Shown here: positions 24,695-33,222 of the stretch, one piece after another | How the letters are laid out: each line of letters begins with the position of its first letter | How positions within the stretch are numbered: position 1 is the first letter of the stretch | NCBI GenBank assembly: GCA_040143965.1 | Contig: JASJQH010006952.1 | Coordinates: 1-33,222, forward strand | Length of the DNA stretch: 33,222 nucleotides | Direction of reading: 5' to 3' | Source of the DNA: Basidiobolus ranarum | Taxonomy: Eukaryota > Basidiobolomycota > Basidiobolomycetes > Basidiobolales | Notes under the pieces: model-generated | Told to the model about the DNA's origin: nothing | Seen by the model: only the letters and a program-made list of their open reading frames with translations | The model's database searches: none | Position numbers and translations under genes: made by a program

Positions 24695-27150
24695 ATGGAC
24701 CTCAACAACACATACACGACGAATTCACTGGATGAAGTCAAATACGAAAACTTTATCAATTCCGACACTGACCCTGTTAACACCTATCTAAATGATATCC
24801 ATTCTAACCTTGGGTTTCGTGAACACAATTCGCTATATTCAACACAATTTGTTCAACGACCGATGTAAGTATGATTTTTTTCTTGCCTTATAGTGCTCCC
24901 CTCATGAATAACTCTTTTTTTTAGCAATAGTGATAATTACAACTTCTTCCCGCCTGGTTCTCAGAACTTGGATGTAGATAAGCCCTGTCAATACCAAGCT
25001 GATGCCTCGGTTTACTTAAATTACCCAATAACCCCATTTACTAGTGACACACTCAACCACACAAGTCGATTTGATGTCAACACCCTAGAGTCACCCTTGG
25101 CCTCAGTCGGGTCACTCGAGAGCTCGGAAAAAAGTAAATATTTTGTTGTAGACGAAGTTACATGAAGACAGCTAACGATTTGTATAGTAACGAATACATG
25201 TAGTAAATCTTTGAATAGTTTCCCGGGACTCTATTCAAGCTCGGGGTTTGACATGGTTGGAATTTTGGTAAGCATAAATCAACGTATACTATCTATATTA
25301 GACCATACTAGTAATTGACATAATACATTCTCTCCAGTCTCGTGTTGCTCACCGGTAAGTTTGACATTATTCAGCAATAATTGGTCACGTCCATCTAACG
25401 ATAATCGCCATTTCCTTTGCTGCAGGCCCAACCCTCAAATCGCTATGGGTGCTGTAGATATGAGCTGCGCATTTTTGGTTGGTAAGTAATTGATCTGGAT
25501 AGAACACTTGACTCAGTATGATGTAGAGATTTGACTAACATTACTCAAATCTGATTATTTAGTGGATGCATGCCGATTTGATTTTCCAATCATTTATGCC
25601 AGCGATTCTTTCGAGAGATTATCAGGTTACCAAAGCCCCGAGATTATTGGACAGAATTGTAGATTTTTACAATCACCTGATGGTCGGGTGTCGCTAGGAT
25701 CCAGACGGAGATATACCGACAATAATGCCGTTCACAATATCCGTACTCATGTATCGCAAGGAAAAGAATTCCAAGTCTCTATTGTAAACTATAAGAAAAA
25801 TGGTCAACCATTCATCAACTTGATTACCATTATTCCCATCGCATATGAAGGCTCTGATATCACTCATTTTGTGGGATTTCAAGTAAATATGATCGAACAG
25901 CCCAATGATATCCTTCAGAAAATGAAGGATGGCACATACATTGTCAACTACAACTTGCTCAGTATTCCACCTATGATCTCCACTAGTAAGTAATCCTCGG
26001 TGTTTAGTAGTAGATGGTAGAGTCCTAACTATCCATTGTAAATAACATAGGCTTGTTCAATCGTCCATTCGATGGATACCATCAAACCACTACACTGACT
26101 GCCTCCAATGGCTCTTCTATTGCTGTTTCGCCTGAAGTTTACGATTTGATGGGAATCAGGTCTAGTCCAGACGAGGATGTAATTACATGTCTATGGAATC
26201 AAATGCTCATAGACAATTCCGAAGATTTTATCCACGTAGTTACACTCAAAGGAGTATTTCTTTACTGTTCTCCAAGTTGTAAGAAGATGCTAGGGTATGA
26301 ACCAGACGAGCTGATCGGTCAGAATGTGTCTTATCTTTGTTCTCCCGGGGATTTAGTACCTGTCATGAGAGAGATAAAGGAATCCGCATCAAGTCAAGAT
26401 ACCACCAGTTTATGTTACCGTATTAGACGGAAAGATAACAGTTATATATGGTTCGAAGCTCAAGGAAAACTTCACTCAGACCAAGCAAAGGGCCGAAAGT
26501 GTGTCGTCTTGGTTGGTCGCACACTCCCTATATACAAGCTATCTTGGGAGGCGCTCGATATTTGTGGCGGTCTAACTGAGGATGAGTTCTGGGGAAAATT
26601 GACCACGGATGGTACCTATCTGTATGCTACTTCGGAATGTCAAAGATTACTTGGTTTGTCTCCTGAAGAGTTGGTCGGTACATCACTATATCAATTGGTC
26701 AAGTCCGACCGTACCACAGCCATGACACAGGCCTTACAACAGGCACGGGAAGGTACGACCGTAAAGCTAAGGCATACTATTCAGAATGGCAAAGGTCAAT
26801 ATATGGAAATGATAAGTACATTCTATCCTGGAGATATGTATGCTAATTCGCAAAAGCCTGGCTATATTTTATGCCAATCAAAGATGCTAGATCCCAAAGG
26901 AGATGAGCAATCTAGCACATCCTCGACCGCGCCATATCCTCAAACGAATCAAATTGGTAACGATGAGGATAACATATTTAACATGTTGCACGTTACAGGG
27001 TCTACTACTTGGCAGTACGAATTACATCAACTCAGGTTAGCAAATCAAAATTTGCGTGATGAAATTGACAATCTGACCAAAGCAAGTAGAAGGAAAAGAA
27101 AAAGAACGAATAACAAAGCTGGTCTTTGCACCTCCAGAATGGATTACTGA
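24695..27150 (+). CDS. White Collar-1-like LOV/PAS/PAS protein without zinc finger
   Basis: Exons: 24695-24864, 24925-25133, 25188-25267, 25338-25354 (17 nt), 25426-25481, 25563-25985, 26051-27150; 684 aa, all phases consistent. The LOV domain (about residues 165-305) begins with PNPQIAMGAVDMSCAFLV and has the photoactive-Cys motif GQNCRFLQSPDG (Cys about 210), so blue-light sensing through FAD is likely. Two PAS domains follow: about 376-480 (FLYCSPSCKK, PDELIGQN, GRKCVVLVGR) and about 490-600 (ICGGLTEDEFWGKLT). Then come the coiled-coil-like YELHQLRLANQNLRDEIDNL and a basic run SRRKRKR. The protein stops eight residues after NNKA, just where the paralog at 1-1020 has its Cys4 finger; no finger coding was found downstream in any frame to 27400. 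DNA binding, if any, would have to come from a WC-2 partner. Confidence 0.92.
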
Positions 27151-27831
27151 AAATGGAGCTTTCAGTGTTGTCTGAATAACTCCATGTCGTAACCTTAATT
27201 AGAACGAGCTATTTCCACAGACTTCAACCACAAATAATAATCATTTTTTACCTCAACCCTGTACACAAATACGAAGCCAATATGTGCCAAAAGGATGATC
27301 CTTTGGTTTGTTTATAAATCTGCCAGATGCATTTTGCTATATGTGCCATAAGAATACGATAAGGATACGCACAGATACTTTTTTCTCTTATTATTACTAG
27401 AATATCCGCCTTACTATTAGTCAAACATCACATGGTGTATGCGAAAGTATCCGTAAGACTTGGATTAAATATCTGTCATGAAACCTCGCCCATATGTAGT
27501 GCAAGCATTCTGCACACTCATTGGATCCAAGTCCAAATACGACTTAATTGACTTCTAGAACGATAGCATGGAAATCTCTAACATCAACAAAACGAAATAT
27601 GGCTCGTTCAAAACTGGAGTATAACAGGAATACCCCTATGACAGACAGCTAAAATAGTAAAATCACTATATATATTCAACCTCTATTCATAATGTTTTGA
27701 TTGTCATAGGCTGAATTCGCTAAGAATATATTAGTCATTCAGAGGTCACAAATGCCGTTCAAATTCACATATATTTCCACCTATTGTCGAAACTTTACAT
27801 TCATAGCAAAGCAAGAACTACTACCGTGAAA
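27151..27831. other. Intergenic region before the glycerol-3-phosphatase pair
   Basis: 681 bp, AT-rich, with no coding signal. A TATATATA stretch near 27667-27674 lies about 160 bp before the GPP start codon and may serve as its TATA element. Confidence 0.45.
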
Positions 27832-28497
27832 ATGGCTGTCCAATTTCAATGCAAGGCCCTGTTATTTGACATGGATGGTACTTTAATTGACACCACTCAA
27901 CCTGTTGAACGTTACTGGAAGCAATTTTGTAAAACTCACAATATCGTTGAAGAGGAGCTCTTCGCAATGTGCCACGGAGTAAGAAGCATTGAAGTTCTAA
28001 AAAGATTTACTCCTCACTTAGCCACGCCAGAGTATTCAATGCAAATTGAGACCGAGGCGGCTATGGATGCGGAAGGTGTAGTATCTATCGTTGGTGCTCA
28101 TGAATTACTTCATAAACTACCATCAGAGCGTTGGGCGATTGTCACATCAGCTGGTCGTGGGATGGCTGAGCTTCGAGTGGGCCAACAGGGCTTCCCCGTT
28201 CCCAATGTCTTCATCACCGGAACTGAGGTTACTCATGGTAAGCCTCATCCCGAGGGCTACCTTAGGGCGGCTAAGGAATTAGGAGTTGACCCGAGTGAGT
28301 GTATTGTCTTTGAAGATGCACCAGCAGGTGTTCAAGCAGCTCTAAATGGTAATATGAGAGTAATCGGCGTCATCTCAACCCATACCAAAGAATCACTGGA
28401 TGGAGCCAATGTACATATTAAGCATTACGATGATTTAGATATCCAATTCAATCAGGATACTGGCTATTATACAATCACTGTAAATAGTTCCATCTAA
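27832..28497 (+). CDS. HAD-family sugar/glycerol phosphatase, GPP/DOG type, copy A
   Basis: Single exon, 221 aa. Expected to hydrolyse glycerol-3-phosphate to glycerol (or 2-deoxyglucose-6-phosphate), in the cytosol. HAD motif I is FDMDGTLID (nucleophile and acid/base Asp), the cap domain spans about residues 20-85, motif II is VTSAG, motif III Lys is in HGKPHPEGYL and motif IV is FEDAPAGVQAA. The length is slightly under yeast Gpp1 (250 aa). ATG 27832 is chosen because the frame upstream has only non-ATG starts. It is followed 74 bp later by a paralog on the same strand. Substrate choice between GPP and DOG activity cannot be read from the sequence. Confidence 0.9.
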   Translation: MAVQFQCKALLFDMDGTLIDTTQPVERYWKQFCKTHNIVEEELFAMCHGVRSIEVLKRFTPHLATPEYSMQIETEAAMDAEGVVSIVGAHELLHKLPSERWAIVTSAGRGMAELRVGQQGFPVPNVFITGTEVTHGKPHPEGYLRAAKELGVDPSECIVFEDAPAGVQAALNGNMRVIGVISTHTKESLDGANVHIKHYDDLDIQFNQDTGYYTITVNSSI

Positions 28498-28571
28498 ATC
28501 TAGACAAATAATAAATTGCTTGTTCAAAATCCTTTATAAGCCCACATTGTGCTCTGATCTCCACCTCAAAT

Positions 28572-29228
28572 ATGTCCCACGAATATACATGCAAAGCCAT
28601 CCTGTTTGACATGGATGGCACCCTAATCGATACTACGCCAGCCGTGATACGTTATTGGAAGAGATTCTGCTCCAAACATAATGTGGTAGAAGAGGATCTT
28701 TTTAAATTCAGCCACGGTAAAAGAAGTATTGAAACGATACGACAATTTGTTCCTCACCTCGCTACCCCAGAGCAAGTGGAGATTATGGAGAATGAGGCTG
28801 TGGAGGATACTGAAGGAATCGTTGCAATCGACGGTTCACATAACCTACTTAAATCTTTACCACCAGACACCTGGGGGGTGGTTACTTCTGCCTGCCTTCC
28901 CATGGCAATAGCTCGCATACAGCAGCAGAACCTCCCCTTGCCAAAAGTACTTGTTACTGGAGATAAAGTTGTTCATGGCAAGCCTCACCCCGAAGGTTAT
29001 TTAAAAGGAGCTGAGCAGTTGAATGTCTCCCCCGAAGATTGTTTGGTTTTTGAAGATGCACCCGCAGGTATATCGGCTGCTTTGAGTAGTGGGATGAAAG
29101 TAATCGGCGTAATTTCTACCCATTCCAAAGAAGACCTCACTGGTGTTCTAACTCATATCAAGAGCTATGATGAATTGGATATTCAATATGACTTCAATGC
29201 TGGTCACTTCTGTATTAAATATAGTTGA
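28572..29228 (+). CDS. HAD-family sugar/glycerol phosphatase, GPP/DOG type, copy B
   Basis: Single exon, 218 aa, tandem paralog of the preceding gene. Motif I FDMDGTLIDTTPAV, motif II VTSAC, motif III HGKPHPEGYLKG, motif IV VFEDAPAGISAA and the ending KVIGVISTHSKEDL are all intact, so it should be active. The copies differ most in the cap region (SHGKRSIETIRQFVP against CHGVRSIEVLKRFTP) and after motif II, which could change substrate preference. Only 74 bp separate it from copy A, leaving little room for a separate promoter. Confidence 0.9.
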   Translation: MSHEYTCKAILFDMDGTLIDTTPAVIRYWKRFCSKHNVVEEDLFKFSHGKRSIETIRQFVPHLATPEQVEIMENEAVEDTEGIVAIDGSHNLLKSLPPDTWGVVTSACLPMAIARIQQQNLPLPKVLVTGDKVVHGKPHPEGYLKGAEQLNVSPEDCLVFEDAPAGISAALSSGMKVIGVISTHSKEDLTGVLTHIKSYDELDIQYDFNAGHFCIKYS

Positions 29229-29479
29229 GTAACCATCAGATCGGACATTTACTCTTTTTGTGCAATAAAATCCATTTCAATTCCAATATTATTGAAGGCA
29301 GATGTTATTCTATTTCGATTCCAATATTATTGAAGACTGATGTTGATAATCCCAAGCTTTCTCGACTTTATTTGAATTAACAACGTTAGCCCTAGCCCTA
29401 ATCTAAGCCCTAGTCTTAAATACGAATTCCCTTCTGTTGAGAAATTTCGTCGTTAGTATCCAAACACACATATTTATAT
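29229..29479. other. Convergent gap with a tandem repeat and telomere-like run
   Basis: 251 bp between the GPP copy B stop and the COQ9 stop. It contains a 33-bp near-perfect repeat (29274-29306 and 29312-29344) and a run of CCCTAG/CCCTAA-like hexamers (about 29386-29412). Confidence 0.6.
29274..29344. repeat. Two-copy direct repeat, about 33 bp
   Basis: Copies at 29274-29306 and 29312-29344 share the core ATTCCAATATTATTGAAG and end in GATGTT, with a few mismatches (period 38 bp). It lies in the GPP copy B 3' region. Confidence 0.85.
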
Positions 29480-30707
29480 TTATAGAGCACTGAAACTTAC
29501 AGAGTTAAGGATACCACGAGCAGTCTGGAATCCAAATGAAGCTAACATAGAGACCTATAGAGATGATATTAGTTTTGAACAAAGGGAATATCCCACATAG
29601 TTCATTTACCTCACGACTAGCGCTTCCAATCTGAGCGACATCTTCTAGACGTCGATCAAGGAATTGGAGTGTGTTGATAAAGTCTGGTGAATGGTCTTTG
29701 GTCATGTACATCTCTAATATGAGGTCGGAATGGAGTCAAATTACGATCGTTATACTGTTTAGTTACATTGATTCAATTACCAGTTGAAGTGTATACACCA
29801 GACAGCAAAAAGCGCTTTGTGTACCAGTTGAACTAAAGTAAAATCAAGATTATTTTTCCTTTTCACCCAACAAAGTTATCTTAAAGAATCATTTACATCG
29901 AAGCTCTTATCTCCAGCTAGATACCATATATCATCAGTCAATCTACCTAAATGACGAAGGGCAACCTCAGCGTTCCAAGGTTCGGCTAAAATTGCTGCCG
30001 CCTGAATTTCGAATAATTTTAGTAATTTGGATAGTTTTCTTGGTTGATGGAAATATACTTGAAGTTACCTCAGACCAATTTTCGGCATATGGCATGGTAT
30101 ATTGTAACCGAGTGATACATGCTTTTCTCACTTTCTCAGTGGTTGAAAGACTACACTCAAATAAACGGTTATTTAGGTCCACGATATAAAAATACTTTTC
30201 CATTATTTACCCTTCTAATTTTCCCTCTAAATCTTGCACCATTTTAAGTCTTGCATCTTCCATGAAATAGTCAATGAGGTCCAAACCACCGTTGGGGAAA
30301 AGACCATGAGTCACTGGTAAATAACCTAAGTCTTGTGCTCCTTTCGCAATGGAGCCAGTGGACCAACCAAAGGTGCGAACATAGGGAAGAGAGGCTTCAA
30401 GGATCTTTGAAGGAATATCTGTGTCTGGGTTAGGCTTGGAAGGGGGAGGTGTAAGGCTTATAAAAAAAGTATTTAGAAAACATGTAAACGTTTACGAGCA
30501 ATATTAATAGGGAAAGGATAAGGGCAAGTTAGTGTTGTGTTGAATGATATCCTTAATTTACCTTGGTTTAAGTTTAGCTGCAACATGCACAGGTTCGTGG
30601 TCAGTTGTGTAAGACCTGCTACCTTGAACTAAACTGGCTCTATTGCTAGCTAAGATAAACCCACCACGAGTGGAAGGCTTAAGTAGAGTAGTGAAAACAC
30701 GGTTCAT
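29480..30707 (-). CDS. COQ9: Ubiquinone biosynthesis protein COQ9
   Basis: A lipid-binding partner of COQ7 in the mitochondrial CoQ synthome. Exons, minus strand: 30707-30562, 30456-30211, 30150-30069, 30001-29897, 29832-29781, 29713-29610, 29554-29480; 269 aa, all phases consistent. The N-terminus MNRVFTTLLKPSTRGG is Arg/Ser/Thr-rich without acids, as in a mitochondrial presequence. Family signatures are ILEASLPYVRTFGWS, THGLFPNGGLDLIDYF, ITRLQYTMPYAENWSE, RLTDDIWYLAGDKSFDFNWY, KRFLLSGVYTSTEMYMTKDH and FLDRRLEDV. The last exon ends ARGILNS followed by VSFSAL and a stop; a strong donor-like GTAAGT (29500-29495) right after ARGILNS leaves open a further 3' exon. The family call is firm. Confidence 0.93.
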
Positions 30708-31158
30708 TCTGGTAAATTATTCACTTTTAAATATAAACTGGTAAAGGTCAGTGTACTTGTCACTGGAAAACTTGGAAATGTTAAACCCCATTCGCTTGAG
30801 TTTGCTTTCATATCACAATTTTTTCCCTTCATTCAGTGCCTCGAATAGCCTATAATGGTGATCAACCTATATCGTCTCACAATATAATTTCTTTAATCAA
30901 TATATAATGTAAGGCTCGATATTTCTCGGTTTACACATCTGCTGAATCTCTATTCAGAATCACGTGTGAAATCAGATAAAGACGAGATCAGATAGGAGGT
31001 TGTTAATGCTCAATGTAGAGCTTAAACATTGCCACTACTGAATATATAGAATAAGAATTGTTAGCAGGTAATGTGGTTTATTGACAGGCTTTCAAATCAA
31101 TGAGGACACAAGATGTTCTAGAGTAGTAAACAACTGGATTTTGAAATGCTTAGTGTTA
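30708..31158. other. Gap between the COQ9 start and the NUDT21 stop
   Basis: 451 bp holding the COQ9 promoter and the NUDT21 3' UTR, both on the minus strand. No distinct motif is seen. Confidence 0.45.
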
Positions 31159-32217
<1,059 letters not shown>

Positions 32218-32368
32218 GATTCCTTCGAGGACTTTTATATATAACCACCGTACTTTTAGAAAACTGTCTTACTAGTTAGTTCTATTAGCCTTGGTGAAGT
32301 AATTGAATTCAAGTACACGTGATCTAGACTGCAAACCATCGATGCAGCATTTTTTGATGAAAATTTGG

Positions 32369-32400
32369 TAAGCCCTAAGACCTAACCCTAAGCCCTAAAA
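32369..32400 (+). repeat. Degenerate interstitial telomere-like array
   Basis: Four to five CCCTAA-like units (CCCTAA, CCTAA, CCCTAA, CCCTAA) in a row, between NUDT21 and the LPMO-like gene. The longest such run in the window. Confidence 0.7.
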
Positions 32401-32996
32401 TGGGCAATTGCCAACCCTCCTCACTGTCCAATGTGCTTTCAAATTGCAGACACATATATTCAGCTGGTTTCTTTAATTATATTGAGTGCCAATCGAGTTG
32501 ATGGGTTAGGGTTATATTTGCTTCTGATGTTAGTAATGCTCTTACTACAGGCTTTCAAGTTCCTTATTTCCTTTATCAATCATATTTTAACGAAGGAACT
32601 CGACGCGATGATGGTACTAAACTAACTCTACAATCTAGAGACAAAACCAACTCCATCTAATGAACAACTGTAACCACCCAAACCACCCAAACCATCTTTA
32701 AACTGGTATGAATCTTGAAGACAACATCAGGTTTGGATTGATTAAACTCGGGTTACTTGCCTATATGTCCAATGGGTAAATTAGCGCTTCTTGAATAAGA
32801 AATATACTAATTCATAGTCAAATACATATAACCGTGGAAAGCAATATATCCATTTCAGTATTAGGATGGTACGAGACATTACAACAGATAGTAACAATAT
32901 TTCCGCGTTAATATTAGAATAGTCAAAGTAACTTACGCTTTAACTGTACGTCGGTATACAACACTCTTATCGTGTTAATTGTCCGGTGGTCATTCA

Positions 32997-33003
32997 TATA
33001 AAT
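32997..33003 (+). promoter_or_regulatory. TATA box of the LPMO-like gene
   Basis: TATAAAT in CATTCATATAAATACTC, 55 bp before the ATG at 33052. The close spacing implies a short 5' UTR. Confidence 0.45.
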
Positions 33004-33051
33004 ACTCTTAATTTGAAGCTCAGTCAAAGCAATACTAACCGTTCCTTTAAG

Positions 33052-33222
33052 ATGTTCTCTAATTTCTTGCAATCTACTCTTTACCTATTTGCGTTCGCGA
33101 CGTTGACCGTTGCGCATATGGAGATGGTTCAACCTCCACCACGTCACTCACGGTACAATCCTACATGGACAAGCCCTCCGGATTATAACATGGTGAATCC
33201 TTTAGGCATTTATCCCTGCAAG
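33052..33222 (+). CDS. Secreted protein, N-terminal part; probable lytic polysaccharide monooxygenase (AA11-like)
   Basis: 57 codons, cut by the window end. Residues 1-21 form a signal peptide (hydrophobic core LYLFAFATLTV, cleavage after ...TVA). The mature protein would start with His22 in HMEMVQPPPRHSRYNP, followed by NMVNPLGIYPCK. An exposed N-terminal His directly after the signal cleavage site is the hallmark of the copper histidine brace of LPMOs, and HMxM...PxP...N.L...PCK is close to the start of fungal AA11 (chitin-active) enzymes. The second brace His and the Tyr/Phe axial residue lie outside the window, so activity cannot be judged. The AA family is an inference from the first 36 mature residues. 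Confidence 0.65.
   Translation, partial: MFSNFLQSTLYLFAFATLTVAHMEMVQPPPRHSRYNPTWTSPPDYNMVNPLGIYPCK

Larger units (their letters stand above)
32218..33051. other. Divergent intergenic region NUDT21 / LPMO
   Basis: 834 bp with both promoters. It has two telomere-like runs, AAGCCCTAAGACCTAACCCT onward (about 32369-32400) and GGGTTAGGGTTA (32503-32514), and a TATA box before the LPMO gene. A 64-codon hydrophobic open frame at 32431-32625 resembles nothing I recognise. Confidence 0.5.

Noticed and set aside
29967-30203. 78-codon minus-strand frame beginning MEKYFYIVDLNNRL
   Set aside because: It runs through two COQ9 introns; splicing at 30211/30150 and 30069/30001 gives the conserved COQ9 sequence instead.
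32431-32625. 64-codon hydrophobic open frame before the LPMO-like gene
   Set aside because: It overlaps telomere-like DNA, has no family match I recognise, and length and content are at chance level for AT-rich DNA.

Overview
The window looks like nuclear DNA of a fungus, most likely an early-diverging (non-Dikarya) lineage such as Mucoromycota or Zoopagomycota. Fungal markers are two White Collar-1 type light-response proteins, two DL-glycerol-3-phosphatase type HADs, an ARE-type sterol acyltransferase, two Prm10/ThrE membrane proteins and a probable lytic polysaccharide monooxygenase. Other genes point away from yeasts because they are better known from animals: a cytosolic DPP8/9-type peptidase, a ZNF277-type zinc-finger protein, an RSPRY1-type SPRY-RING protein and CFIm25/NUDT21. 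The DNA is AT-rich, introns are mostly 37-100 nt with GT...AG ends, and short TTAGGG-like motifs are scattered in noncoding DNA. I cannot name the species.

Layout, left to right: 3' part of a WC-1-like gene with a zinc finger (1-1020, +); DPP8/9-type dipeptidyl peptidase with at least 11 exons (1871-5100, +); ZNF277-type protein, 7 exons (5411-7341, -); mitochondrial pyruvate dehydrogenase kinase family gene, 12 exons including a candidate one-nucleotide exon (7680-9662, -); a decayed PPR-like fragment (about 10405-10650, -); RSPRY1-type gene, 10 exons (10868-13007, +); a 2.4 kb gene-free stretch; two intronless ThrE/Prm10 paralogs tail to tail (15421-17169 + and 17588-19270 -); a 2.7 kb gene-free stretch; sterol O-acyltransferase, 4 exons (21964-23632, -); a full-length second WC-1 paralog, 7 exons, with an intact LOV domain but no zinc finger (24695-27150, +); two tandem intronless glycerol-3-phosphatases 74 bp apart (27832-29228, +); COQ9, 7 exons (29480-30707, -); CFIm25/NUDT21, 6 exons (31159-32217, -); and the 5' end of a secreted LPMO-like gene (33052 to the window end, +).

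There is no operon-like logic: most genes are ordinary housekeeping genes. What stands out is local duplication (WC-1 pair, ThrE pair, GPP pair within 33 kb), divergence of the two WC-1 copies in their DNA-binding end, and very small exons. The most notable is a single-nucleotide exon (base 8800) needed to keep the PDK reading frame. Exon borders were worked out by hand from splice consensus, phase and family alignment from memory; no searches were run.
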